64,000 nt of DNA, taken from assembly GCA_024231975.1 (NCBI GenBank), contig JAAEQB010000022.1:58412-122411 (forward strand), given 5' to 3'. The notes under the pieces were generated by a model. The model saw only the letters and a list, made by a program, of their open reading frames with translations. It was not told the DNA's origin and ran no database searches. Position 1 is the stretch's first letter. Every line of letters starts with the position of its first letter. Positions 42,893-51,244 of the stretch are shown piece after piece. The position numbers and the translations under genes are program-made. The stretch comes from Allobosea sp. Its GTDB lineage: Bacteria > Pseudomonadota > Alphaproteobacteria > Rhizobiales > Beijerinckiaceae.

Positions 42893-44245
42893 CTACCGCT
42901 CGACGGAAACGTCGAGCCGCATCGCCGGATGGATGCCGCAATAGAGTTCGTAGCGCCCCGGCCGCAAAGGCAGCGTCACCGACTGGCCGGGCTCCTGCGC
43001 ACCGGAATTGAATGGTCGCGGCCCGGTGTCGAGGCGGACATTATGGGTCCGGACATCGTCGTTGACGATCGTCAGGCTCTGCCCGGCGTGCACCCGCACC
43101 GCCGAGGGCTGGAACAGCTTGTCCTTCTGCGAGATCACCGTGCCCTCGCGCGCCGCCGGTGGAACGGCCGGCCCCGCCGCGACCAGAGGCGCCGGCACCG
43201 GCGGATTCTCGCTCGACAAGCTCGCCAGGAAAGCCAGCAGCGCCGCCCGCTCGGGCTCCGTCAATGTCACCCGCTTGAGATCGGGCGACAGGCTGGGGCG
43301 CCTGATGACGCCATGGTCGTAATGGTCGAGCACCTCATCGAGCGTCGCCAGCGAGCCGTCATGCATATAGGGCGCGGTCCAGGCGAGCTCGCGCAGCGAC
43401 GGCGTCTGGAAGGCATGGTCGGCCGCCGGCAGGCCGATGACCTTGCCGCGCCCGAGATCGCTGCCAGGAAGGCCGATATCGTGGAAGGCCCTGTCGGTGA
43501 AGGCCCAGCCGGAATGGCAGTTGCTGCAGCCGGCCCTGCCGTTGAAGAGCGCGAAACCGGCCTTCTCATCGGCGCTCAGCGCCGTTTCCTGCCCTTCAAC
43601 CCAGGCGTCGAAACGCGTCTTGGGCGAGACGAGGCTGCGGACATGGGTCGCGAGCGCGGCTGTGATCTGGTCAGGCCCGATCTGCGGATGCTCGGGAAAC
43701 GCCTCGGCGAAGGCCTTGCGATAGGAGCGGTCGCGCCCGAGCTTGCCGGCGAGACGGGGCAGGCTCTCGCCCATTTCGAGCGGGTCCTCGATCGGCCCGC
43801 GCACCTGCTCCTCGAGCGTGCGCGCCCGCCCGTCCCAGAAAAAAGCGGCGCCCCAGGCGAGATTCCACAGATGCGGCGTGTGCCGCACAAGCGGCCTCTT
43901 CGCGACACCGCGGCCGATCGGCACGCCATCTGTGAAACCGAGCGCCGGATCATGGCAGCTCGTGCAGGCAACCGTGCCGTTCACCGACAAAGCGGGATCG
44001 GAAAACAGCTTTTTGCCGAGCGCGAGCCTGGCCGGCGTCGGCGGGTTTGCTTCGGGGAACGGCACGCCATCCGGACGGCGATAGAGCGTCCTCAAGGCCG
44101 CCAGGGCAGCCTCGCCTGCCGCCGGCGCCTGTTCCTGCGCCTGCGAGCCGCCGGTCAGCACGATCGCCGCCGCCAGCATGCCGGCGATGAACGCCTTGGG
44201 CAGCGACGGCGCGGGCTTCGTCTCGATCGTGTTGACGACGGCCAA
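42893..44245 (-). CDS. diheme cytochrome c peroxidase (MauG-like) fused to a cupredoxin domain
   Basis: 450 residues, periplasmic: hydrophobic signal near residues 18-36 (AFIAGMLAAAIVLTGGSQAQ). Two c-type heme sites are present, CTSCH at 94-98 and CSNCH at 240-244. Further MauG/CCP sequence includes WNLAWGAAFFWDGRARTLEE and YMHDGSLATLDEVLDHYDHG. Residues about 370-450 form an added beta domain with likely type 1 copper ligands His401, Cys436, His439 and Met442 (THNV, YCGIHPAM). Such a fusion would couple hemes to a copper centre in one chain. It follows a secreted partner gene by 11 nt. Confidence 0.88.
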   Translation of the reverse strand: MAVVNTIETKPAPSLPKAFIAGMLAAAIVLTGGSQAQEQAPAAGEAALAALRTLYRRPDGVPFPEANPPTPARLALGKKLFSDPALSVNGTVACTSCHDPALGFTDGVPIGRGVAKRPLVRHTPHLWNLAWGAAFFWDGRARTLEEQVRGPIEDPLEMGESLPRLAGKLGRDRSYRKAFAEAFPEHPQIGPDQITAALATHVRSLVSPKTRFDAWVEGQETALSADEKAGFALFNGRAGCSNCHSGWAFTDRAFHDIGLPGSDLGRGKVIGLPAADHAFQTPSLRELAWTAPYMHDGSLATLDEVLDHYDHGVIRRPSLSPDLKRVTLTEPERAALLAFLASLSSENPPVPAPLVAAGPAVPPAAREGTVISQKDKLFQPSAVRVHAGQSLTIVNDDVRTHNVRLDTGPRPFNSGAQEPGQSVTLPLRPGRYELYCGIHPAMRLDVSVER

Positions 44246-44256
44246 GGCCTGCCGCC

Positions 44257-45126
44257 TCAGCGCAGGAAGTTCCCAGCCTGCAGCTCGACGCGGGCGATGT
44301 CGGAGAGGACGTCGCTGGCGTCCTTGACCGGCTTCTTCGGCGCGACCGCGGCCGGCCAGGCCTTCTTGAGGTTCGCGAGCGCGGCGCGGATTTCCTTGAG
44401 CGCCTCGGCATCCTTGGCCTGGAGGTCGGCGGCGACGGCTTCGACCATCGCCTCGGCCTGCCAGACGAAGCCCCGCGAATCCTGGTACTCGACCGCCTTG
44501 GCGATGCGCCCCTTCTCGATCGCATTGCCATATTCGTCGGCCGCGACCTTCAGCGTCTCCAACGCGGTCTCGACCGAGAAGCGCGGCCAGTTCTGCTCCG
44601 CCGCCTTCAGGCCGACATCGGCCTCGGCGAGCCGCTCCTGCACATGCTTGAGGGCGCCGTCATAGGCCTCCTTCTTCTTGGCCTTGACCGTCTGCGCCAG
44701 CGCCTTCAGCGCCGCCTCGAAGGGACGGACCTTGTAGGTGGCAAGATCGCCTTTGATGCCGCCATAGATCTCTTCGGCCGGGTGCAGGAAATGCGGCAGC
44801 GCCTCGCCGAAGCGGCCCTGGCGCACCAGCTCGTCGCCGACCAGCAGATGGCCGCGGATCAGGGCGATCGAGCGCGCGAACTTCAGGTTCGGGGCGAGCC
44901 CATCGGCCTTGCCGCCTTCGCCACCCTCTCCGCCTTCGCCACCCTGCCCCTTGGCAGGCGTCGCCGGTGCGCCATGGCTGCCGGCCGCATGCTGGGCGAG
45001 CTGGATGCCGTCGCTCTGACGCAAGCCGGGGGCCGCAGCGACCTGGCCGAGATCGGCGCCTGCCAGGCTGGTGCCGGCGGCGATCACGGTACCGAGTCCG
45101 AGCCAGAGTTTGCTGGTGGTCTTCAT
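44257..45126 (-). CDS. unknown secreted protein upstream of the peroxidase
   Basis: 289 residues, function not recognised. A signal-like start (KLWLGLGTVIAAGTSLAGA), then a His/Gly/Pro region with a GGEGGEGGEGG run, then an alpha-helical domain: IRGHLLVGDELVRQGRFGEA near residue 100 and LPHFLHPAEEIYGGIKGDL near 118. The His and Glu residues there could bind metal or heme. A second helical part resembles paired tetratricopeptide-like helices. The 11-nt gap to the peroxidase-cupredoxin gene means co-transcription, so it may be a partner, substrate or electron donor. All functional statements are inference. Confidence 0.75.
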   Translation of the reverse strand: MKTTSKLWLGLGTVIAAGTSLAGADLGQVAAAPGLRQSDGIQLAQHAAGSHGAPATPAKGQGGEGGEGGEGGKADGLAPNLKFARSIALIRGHLLVGDELVRQGRFGEALPHFLHPAEEIYGGIKGDLATYKVRPFEAALKALAQTVKAKKKEAYDGALKHVQERLAEADVGLKAAEQNWPRFSVETALETLKVAADEYGNAIEKGRIAKAVEYQDSRGFVWQAEAMVEAVAADLQAKDAEALKEIRAALANLKKAWPAAVAPKKPVKDASDVLSDIARVELQAGNFLR

Positions 45127-45243
45127 CACGGCCTCCTGTCCTCGGATCGGTTCGACTTGGCCCGCCAAGAGCCTTCCAAGTCATCGCAGCGGCATGAGCC
45201 CGAATGCGCATGTAGTCAAGGAAAGAGGTCAGGTCGAAAGCTT

Positions 45244-45261
45244 GATTATATTTGTTCTAAA
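45244..45261 (-). promoter_or_regulatory. candidate promoter/Irr-like site of the peroxidase operon
   Basis: On the minus strand TTTAGAACAAATATAAT: TATAAT is a consensus -10 and TTTAGAA matches one half of the iron-control (Irr) box of Rhizobiales; the second half is poor. No good -35 is visible. It sits 119 nt upstream of the secreted partner gene and about 90 nt from the divergent PKHD hydroxylase gene. Confidence 0.3.
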
Positions 45262-45351
45262 GAGACTTAGGCTGAACTCCGAAGGTGTTCGCGGTGGACA
45301 GCGCCCCCGCCGGCGCCGCATGATCGCCGCGCTCCCCACGAAGGTTCTGCC

Positions 45352-46011
45352 ATGATCCTGCCGATCGGCAATGTCCTCAGCCCTGCCGAAGTCGACGAGG
45401 CCCGCGCCGAACTCGCCGCGATCCGTTTCGAGGATGGGCGCAGCACCGCCGGCTGGAATGCTAAGCTGGTCAAGAACAACCGCCAGGCCGCGCCGGGCAC
45501 GCGCAGCGAGGCGCTCAGGCAGAAGCTCGCCGAGCGCATCCTCGCCAATGAGGTCTTCGCCACTGCCGTCCGGCCGAAGGCCCTGACACCCCTGCTGTTC
45601 AGCCGCTACGAGCCCGGCCACGCCTATGGCAGCCATGTCGACGATGCGCTGATGGGCGGCCTGCGCACCGATGTCTCATTCACCCTCTTCCTCGCCGCGC
45701 CCGAGAGCTATGAGGGCGGCGAACTGGTGATCGAAGGCACCTCCGGCGACGAGCGGATCAAGCTGCCCGCAGGCTCGCTGATCGCCTACCCCTCGACGAG
45801 CCTGCACCATGTCGCGCCGGTAACGGCGGGCGAGCGTCTCGCCGCCGTCGGTTGGGCGCGCAGCTTCATTCGCGATGGCGGTCAGCGCGAGATTCTGTTC
45901 GACCTCGACCGCGCCAGGCGGGCCCTGTTCACGCGCGACGGCAAGAGCGCCGAATTCGACCTGCTGTCGAAATCGCTGGCCAACCTGATCCGGATGTGGG
46001 CTGAGGACTGA
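45352..46011 (+). CDS. Fe(II)/2-oxoglutarate PKHD-type hydroxylase (PiuC/YbiX family)
   Basis: 219 residues. Jelly-roll dioxygenase: SRYEPGHAYGSHVDDALMGG near residue 80 gives the His-x-Asp, and AYPSTSLHHVAPVTAGERLA near 145 gives the distal His and the Arg that binds 2-oxoglutarate. In other bacteria this family accompanies iron uptake (PiuC next to PiuA), but no TonB receptor lies here. It is divergent from the peroxidase operon across a 225-nt region that may carry shared iron control. Confidence 0.88.
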   Translation: MILPIGNVLSPAEVDEARAELAAIRFEDGRSTAGWNAKLVKNNRQAAPGTRSEALRQKLAERILANEVFATAVRPKALTPLLFSRYEPGHAYGSHVDDALMGGLRTDVSFTLFLAAPESYEGGELVIEGTSGDERIKLPAGSLIAYPSTSLHHVAPVTAGERLAAVGWARSFIRDGGQREILFDLDRARRALFTRDGKSAEFDLLSKSLANLIRMWAED

Positions 46012-46046
46012 GGACAGTTGGCGCCCCGGGCTTATCATGGCTGTGC

Positions 46047-46193
46047 CGTCATTCCGGGGCGCCCCGCAGGGCGAGCCCGGAACCCAGAACCGATGCCCTC
46101 TCCACGAAAGGCGTGGTGAGCCCACCGATCACATGAGAAACGACATCGGTTCTGGGTTCCGGGCTCTTCGCTACGCGAAGCCCCGGAATGACG
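46047..46193. repeat. long palindromic element, GTCATTCCGG type
   Basis: Begins CGTCATTCCGGGGC and ends GCCCCGGAATGACG. Inner arms GAGCCCGGAACCCAGAACCGATG and its complement pair (written here as two parts, GAGCCCGGAACC and CAGAACCGATG). It fills the 204-nt gap between the hydroxylase and gntK. Same outer-arm type as the element at 42661-42872. Confidence 0.8.
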
Positions 46194-46215
46194 GACTGAA
46201 CCCGCCGCAGCCGGC

Positions 46216-46743
46216 TCAGCCGAGCTGCAGCTCGCGCACGACCTGCTCGACGATCGCCTCCTTGCTCGCCTCGACCTGGACGACCAGCGGCTTCTCGTCG
46301 GCGCCCGGCTCCTCCAGCGTGGCGAACTGGCTGTCGAGCAGCGCGGGCGGCATGAAATGGTGCTGGCGCGCCGCCATGCGCTGGCCGATCAGCTCGCGCG
46401 AGCCCCTGAGATAGACCAGCGCGACATCAGGCCGGTCCCCGACGATCACCTCGCGATACGCCTTCTTCAGCGCCGAGCAGGTGACGATGCCGTTCTTGCC
46501 CGTGGTGCGCAGGTCATCGATCCAGGCCGCGATCGCCGCCAGCCAGGGCTTGCGGTCCTCATCCGTCAGCGGGATGCCGCTGGACATCTTCGCGACATTC
46601 GCAGGGGGATGGAACGAGTCGGCATCGCGGAACGGCCAGCCGAGGCGCTCGGCCAGCCGCTCGCCGAGCGAGGTCTTGCCCGAACTCGCCACGCCCATGA
46701 CGACGATCACCGCCGGCGCACCGGCGTCCTTGGCGAAAACCAT
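46216..46743 (-). CDS. gntK: gluconokinase
   Basis: 175 residues. P-loop kinase of the GntK family: VMGVASSGKTSLGERLAERL near residue 15, RDADSFHPPANVAKMSSGIP near 38 (substrate side), and TCSALKKAYREVI near 90. It phosphorylates gluconate to 6-phosphogluconate, which the adjacent gnd product would then oxidise. The gene starts 6 nt after the gnd stop and reads from the same strand. Confidence 0.92.
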   Translation of the reverse strand: MVFAKDAGAPAVIVVMGVASSGKTSLGERLAERLGWPFRDADSFHPPANVAKMSSGIPLTDEDRKPWLAAIAAWIDDLRTTGKNGIVTCSALKKAYREVIVGDRPDVALVYLRGSRELIGQRMAARQHHFMPPALLDSQFATLEEPGADEKPLVVQVEASKEAIVEQVVRELQLG

Positions 46744-46748
46744 CCGCG

Positions 46749-47735
46749 TCAGCCCTGCTTCTTCGGCTCGACATGGCCGCCGAAGCCGGCGCGCATGGCG
46801 GAGAGGATCTTCTCGGCGAAGGTGTGGTCCTTGCGCGAGCGGAAGCGGGTGTAGAGCGAGGAGGTCAGCACTTCGGCCGGCGTCGCAGTCTCGATCGCCG
46901 CCTGCACCGTCCAGCGTCCCTCGCCCGAATCCGAGACATGGCCGGAATAGGCGCCGAGCTCCTCGTCGGCCGCCAGCGCCTCGGCGGTGAGGTCGAGCAG
47001 CCAGGAGGTCACGACGGAGCCGCGCCGCCAGACTTCAGCGATCTCGGCGACATCGAAGTCGAAGCCGTACTCCTCCGGCAGGCCGTCCTTGGCCGAGGCG
47101 TTGCGCAGGAGGTCGAAGCCCTCGGCGAAGGCCTGCATCATCCCGTATTCGATGCCATTGTGGATCATCTTGACGAAGTGCCCGGCGCCGGCCGGGCCGC
47201 AATGCAGATAGCCTTGCTCGGCCGTCGGGTTGCGCCCCTCGCGATGCCCGGTCGGCTCGATCCCGCCCTTGCCAGGCGCCAGCGCCTGGAAGATCGGCTC
47301 CAGCCGGTCGAAGGTCGCCTTGTCGCCGCCGATCATCAGGCAATAGCCGCGATCGAGCCCGTGCACGCCGCCCGAGGTGCCGATGTCGAGATAGTGCAGC
47401 CCCTTGGCTTCGAGCTCGCGCCCGCGCCGGACATCGTCCTTCCAGAAGGCATTGCCGCCATCGATCAGCGTGTCGCCGGGGCTCATCATCGCGGCGAGAT
47501 CGGCGAGCGTCTTCTCGGTGATCTCGCCGGCCGGCAGCATGATCCAGATCGCGCGCGGCGCCTGCAGCTTTTCGACCATCTCCTTGAGGTCGCCGACATT
47601 GACGGCGCCGTCCTTCGCCAGCGCCTCGCCCGGCTTCGGGTCGCGGTCATAGACCACGCAATTATGCCCGGCGCGGTGCAGCCGCCGGACGATATTGGCT
47701 CCCATGCGGCCGAGGCCGACCACTCCAAGCTGCAT
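46749..47735 (-). CDS. gnd: 6-phosphogluconate dehydrogenase, decarboxylating
   Basis: 328 residues, the short GndA-type form common in Alphaproteobacteria. NAD(P) site GVVGLGRMGANIVRRLHRAG at the N-terminus, IGTSGGVHGLDRGYCLMIGG near residue 118 (catalytic region), and KMIHNGIEYGMMQAFAEGFD near 185 with the catalytic Lys and the His-Asn pair. The start MQLGVVGLGRMG fits the family exactly. With gntK it turns gluconate into ribulose-5-phosphate. Confidence 0.94.
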   Translation of the reverse strand: MQLGVVGLGRMGANIVRRLHRAGHNCVVYDRDPKPGEALAKDGAVNVGDLKEMVEKLQAPRAIWIMLPAGEITEKTLADLAAMMSPGDTLIDGGNAFWKDDVRRGRELEAKGLHYLDIGTSGGVHGLDRGYCLMIGGDKATFDRLEPIFQALAPGKGGIEPTGHREGRNPTAEQGYLHCGPAGAGHFVKMIHNGIEYGMMQAFAEGFDLLRNASAKDGLPEEYGFDFDVAEIAEVWRRGSVVTSWLLDLTAEALAADEELGAYSGHVSDSGEGRWTVQAAIETATPAEVLTSSLYTRFRSRKDHTFAEKILSAMRAGFGGHVEPKKQG

Positions 47736-47947
47736 AGCGAACGCTCCTGCTGCCGGCAGAGAGCCGGCTTTGGCGATGCTAAATGCCCCGATGGAAGCCG
47801 GCCGGCAAGCGTTGGCCGGCCGGCATGCTAGCTGCATCCTGTTGCCGGGGCGCTCTGGCGGCCGGGCGAAAGCTTGCCTAAACCGCCCCGACGCCTTCTG
47901 TTTCGAAGGCACGGATATCCACAGCGAAGGCAGGCAAAGGGAGCGTC

Positions 47948-49762
47948 ATGGCGGCCGAAGGCTTCTCTCAGGATCTGGTTCAGGCCGTCGGGCTGCTGGG
48001 AGCGGGCGTCATCGCGGTGCCGATCTTCCGGAAGCTCAAGCTCGGCTCGGTGCTCGGCTATTTCGCCGGCGGCCTCGTCATCGGCCCCTCCGGCATCGGC
48101 CTGTTCTCCAATCCGGAGAGCGTGCTCCACGTCGCCGAGTTCGGCGTCGTCATGTTCCTGTTCATCATCGGGCTGGAGATGCAGCCCTCGCGGCTCTGGA
48201 ACCTGCGCGGCGAGATTTTTGGCCTCGGCGTCGCCCAGGTCGGGCTCTGCGGTGCATTGCTGACCGGGGTCGGCATCCTCGCCGGGCTGGCTCCGGCCGC
48301 AGCCTTCATCGCCGGCATGGGCTTCGTGCTCTCCTCGACAGCGGTCGTGATGCAGATGCTGAACGAGCGCGGCGAAGCCTCGACGCCGCAGGGCCAGCAG
48401 GCGGTCTCTATCCTCCTGCTCGAAGACCTCGCCATCGTGCCGCTGCTCGCGGTCGTCGCTCTGCTGGCACCGGCCAAGGCCGCCAGCAGCGGTGGCCTGA
48501 TGCCGCTGCTGATCGGCGTTGGCTCGCTGGTCGGCCTCGTCATTGCCGGCAAATGGCTGCTGAACCCGATGTTCCGGCTGCTCGCCAATGCCCAGGCCCG
48601 CGAGGTCATGACCGGCGCGGCGCTGCTCGTCGTGCTTGGCTCGGCACTGGCGATGCAGCTCGGCGGCCTCTCCATGGCGATGGGTGCGTTCCTTGCCGGC
48701 GTGCTCTTGTCCGAATCGACCTTCCGCCACCAGCTCGAGGCCGATATCGAGCCGTTCCGCGGCCTCCTGCTCGGCATGTTCTTCCTGGCGGTCGGCATGT
48801 CGCTCGACCTCAAGCTGATCGGACAGGAATGGCGGGTCGTGGCGCTCGGCGTCGCCGCCTTCATGCTGGTCAAGGCGGCCGGCATCTTCATCGTCGCCAA
48901 GCTGTTCGGTACCCGCACGCGCAACGCGATCACCCGCGTCGCCTTGTTCTCGCAGGGCGGCGAGTTCGCCTTCGTCCTCTACAGCGCCGCTGCGGCAGCG
49001 GGCATTTTCGACGCACGCATCAACGCCATCGCCAGTGCGATCGTGATCCTGTCGATGGCGCTGACGCCGCTGGTCGTGCTCGCCATCGACCGCTTCATGC
49101 CGCCCGAACAGGAATCGCTCGATGGCGTCGAACATGCCCAGGGCCTCAAGGGCCGCATTCTCGTCGTCGGCTTCGGACGCTTCGGCCAGGTCGCCAGCCA
49201 GACCCTGCTCGCCCGCGGCTGCAGCATCTCGCTGATCGAGACCGACGTTGAGATGATCCAGGCGGCCGCGACCTTCGGCTTCAAGGTCTATTATGGCGAC
49301 GGCACGCGCGCCGACATCCTGCACGCCTCGGGCGCGCATCAGGCCGAGGCGATCCTGGTCTGCGTCGAGAAGCGCGAGACGGCCAATGCGATCGTGCGGG
49401 TTGCGCAGGCCGAGTTCCCGCATGCCAAGCTGTTCGTGCGCGCCTTCGACCGCGGCCATGCGATGGACCTGATCCGGGCCGGCGTCGACTACCAGATCCG
49501 CGAGACCTTCGAATCCGCCATGGTCTTCGGCGGCGAGGTGCTGCGCGGGCTCGGCGTGCCGGAGGAGGAAGCCGCCGAGATCGTCGAGGATGTCCGCCGC
49601 CGCGACGCCGAACGGCTCGACCTGCAGGTCGCGAGCGACATCCATGCCGGCCAGGACCTGATCCATTACGGCAACCAGCCGACCCCGGCGCCGCTCACCA
49701 AGCCGAAGGCAGCGGGCACGGTCATTGGCGACCTGCCGGACGCAGCCGGCGCCAGGCCATAG
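47948..49762 (+). CDS. monovalent cation:proton antiporter, CPA2/KefB-type
   Basis: 604 residues. About 12 membrane segments (residues 5-380) with the CPA2 Na/H-exchanger fold, e.g. AFIAGMGFVLSSTAVVMQML near residue 120. The cytoplasmic RCK/TrkA-N domain follows: GRILVVGFGRFGQVASQTLL near residue 403. The C-terminal segment ends in about 55 probably disordered residues. KefB/C exchange K+ for protons and are gated by glutathione in enterobacteria; no KefF/G partner is adjacent. Confidence 0.9.
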   Translation: MAAEGFSQDLVQAVGLLGAGVIAVPIFRKLKLGSVLGYFAGGLVIGPSGIGLFSNPESVLHVAEFGVVMFLFIIGLEMQPSRLWNLRGEIFGLGVAQVGLCGALLTGVGILAGLAPAAAFIAGMGFVLSSTAVVMQMLNERGEASTPQGQQAVSILLLEDLAIVPLLAVVALLAPAKAASSGGLMPLLIGVGSLVGLVIAGKWLLNPMFRLLANAQAREVMTGAALLVVLGSALAMQLGGLSMAMGAFLAGVLLSESTFRHQLEADIEPFRGLLLGMFFLAVGMSLDLKLIGQEWRVVALGVAAFMLVKAAGIFIVAKLFGTRTRNAITRVALFSQGGEFAFVLYSAAAAAGIFDARINAIASAIVILSMALTPLVVLAIDRFMPPEQESLDGVEHAQGLKGRILVVGFGRFGQVASQTLLARGCSISLIETDVEMIQAAATFGFKVYYGDGTRADILHASGAHQAEAILVCVEKRETANAIVRVAQAEFPHAKLFVRAFDRGHAMDLIRAGVDYQIRETFESAMVFGGEVLRGLGVPEEEAAEIVEDVRRRDAERLDLQVASDIHAGQDLIHYGNQPTPAPLTKPKAAGTVIGDLPDAAGARP

Positions 49763-49781
49763 GGCCTGGTGCCGACCCCTA

Positions 49782-50072
49782 TCAGGGGAACATCAGCGGC
49801 AACGGCTCGGCCTGCCAGGTGGCGTCGAGCGCCAGCAGCCTGACGTCAGCCGGAGCAATCCCGTCACCGATTGCCTCGGCGGCGAAGCGCTCGGCCCCGG
49901 CCGCATCGGGGAAGCCGACCGCCAGTAGCGTGCCGCCGGGTATATTCCGATCGCGGGCGACGAAGCTGAGCTTCGCCCGCCCGCCGAGGCCGAGCCGGCC
50001 GACCCGCGCGAGTAGGGCCTCGCGCAGATCCTCGCGCCCCGCCGCGATCTCACAGAGGACGAGCGCCTCCAT
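49782..50072 (-). CDS. small protein downstream of acdS, unknown function
   Basis: 96 residues, no family I recognise. The sequence alternates short beta/alpha elements (MEALVLCEIAAGREDLREAL, AKLSFVARDRNIPGGTLLAV, ERFAAEAIGDGI), which would suit a ferredoxin-like or YCII/ABM-type fold; that is a guess. The ATG lies 5 nt past the acdS stop, so it is probably the second gene of the acdS operon. Confidence 0.55.
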   Translation of the reverse strand: MEALVLCEIAAGREDLREALLARVGRLGLGGRAKLSFVARDRNIPGGTLLAVGFPDAAGAERFAAEAIGDGIAPADVRLLALDATWQAEPLPLMFP

Positions 50073-50077
50073 GGCGC

Positions 50078-51088
50078 TCAACCGTTGCGGAAGGTGTAGC
50101 TGTAGCCGTTGATCGCCGGCACGCCGCCCAGATGGGCGTAGAGCACCTTTGATCCCGCAGGGAAGAAGCCCTTCTTCACCAGGTCGATCATGCCCTGCAT
50201 CGATTTCCCCTCATAGACGGGGTCGGTCATCATGCCTTCGAGCCGGGCCGACAGGCGGATCGCCTCGATCGTCTCTTTCGAGGGCACGCCATAGACCGGG
50301 TAGGCATAGTCCTCGTTCAGCACGATGTCGTCGGCCGTGATCTCTTTGCCGCCGACGAGCTCGGAGGTCTTCTGCGCGATGTCGAGCACCTGCGCCTTGG
50401 TCTGTGCCGGGGTGGCGGAGGCGTCGATGCCGATGACCTTGCGCTGGCGACCGTCCTTGGCGAAGCCGACGACCATGCCGGCATGGGTCGAGCCGGTGAC
50501 GGTGCAGACGACGATGTAGTCGAACTTGAAGCCGAGCTCCTCCTCCTGCGCCCTCACCTCCTCGGCGAAGCCGACATAGCCGAGCCCGCCGAACTTGTGC
50601 ACGGAGGCGCCGGCCGGGATCGCATAGGGCTTGCCGCCCTTGGCCTTGACGTCCGCGAGCGCATTCTCCCAGCTCGCGCGGATGCCGATGTCGAAGCCCT
50701 CGTCGACCAGCTCGACATGGGCGCCCATCACTCGCGACATCAGGATGTTGCCGACCCGGTCATAGACCGCGTCCTCATGCGGCACCCAGCTCTCCTGCAC
50801 GAGGCGGCACTTCATGCCGATCTTGGCGGCGGTCGCCGCGACCATGCGGGTATGGTTCGACTGCACGCCGCCGATCGAGACCAGCGTGTCGGCGCCCGAC
50901 GCGATCGCATCCGGGACGATGTATTCGAGCTTGCGCAGCTTGTTGCCACCGAAGGCGAGGCCGGAATTGCAGTCCTCGCGCTTGGCATAGAGCGCGACCC
51001 CGCCGCCGAGATGGGCGGAGAGGCGCGACAGCTTCTCGATCGGCGACGGCCCGAAGGTCAGCGGGTAGCGTTCGAATTTGGCGAGCAT
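50078..51088 (-). CDS. acdS: 1-aminocyclopropane-1-carboxylate deaminase
   Basis: 336 residues against about 338 usual. PLP enzyme that breaks ACC, the plant ethylene precursor, into 2-oxobutyrate and ammonia. The N-terminus KFERYPLTFGPSPIEKLSRL is characteristic; the PLP Lys lies at about 50 (AFGGNKLRKLEY), and the diagnostic Tyr-Glu pair is kept in TDPVYEGKSMQGM, with LYAHLGGVPAINGYSY near the end. These residues argue against the related D-cysteine desulfhydrase. Confirming activity needs assay. Divergent from an Lrp-type gene, as in other acdS loci. Confidence 0.92.
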   Translation of the reverse strand: MLAKFERYPLTFGPSPIEKLSRLSAHLGGGVALYAKREDCNSGLAFGGNKLRKLEYIVPDAIASGADTLVSIGGVQSNHTRMVAATAAKIGMKCRLVQESWVPHEDAVYDRVGNILMSRVMGAHVELVDEGFDIGIRASWENALADVKAKGGKPYAIPAGASVHKFGGLGYVGFAEEVRAQEEELGFKFDYIVVCTVTGSTHAGMVVGFAKDGRQRKVIGIDASATPAQTKAQVLDIAQKTSELVGGKEITADDIVLNEDYAYPVYGVPSKETIEAIRLSARLEGMMTDPVYEGKSMQGMIDLVKKGFFPAGSKVLYAHLGGVPAINGYSYTFRNG

Positions 51089-51172
51089 GGCGGGTTTCCC
51101 TTCTGAAATGGCCCGCAAACGCTAGCAAAACGCCCCTGAAAGGTGCTCCCGAACTTCGCTCCTGATTTTCTT

Positions 51173-51195
51173 ATTGCTTCCGTCAAAATCGCAAT
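51173..51195. promoter_or_regulatory. candidate operator in the acdS-acdR spacer
   Basis: ATTGC-N13-GCAAT in the 156-nt divergent spacer. It overlaps a possible plus-strand promoter (TTGCTT, 17 nt, TGATAG) leading to the regulator gene. Lrp-type proteins favour such inverted, AT-leaning sites; binding here is inference. Confidence 0.4.
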
Positions 51196-51244
51196 CTGAT
51201 AGCTTCTGGCAACATCACTGGCAGGTAAAACGGAAGAATCGTTC

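Noticed and set aside
47828..49666. 612-codon minus-strand frame opposite the KefB-type antiporter
   Set aside because: Acidic Asp/Glu/His-rich shadow; the opposite strand has a full antiporter.
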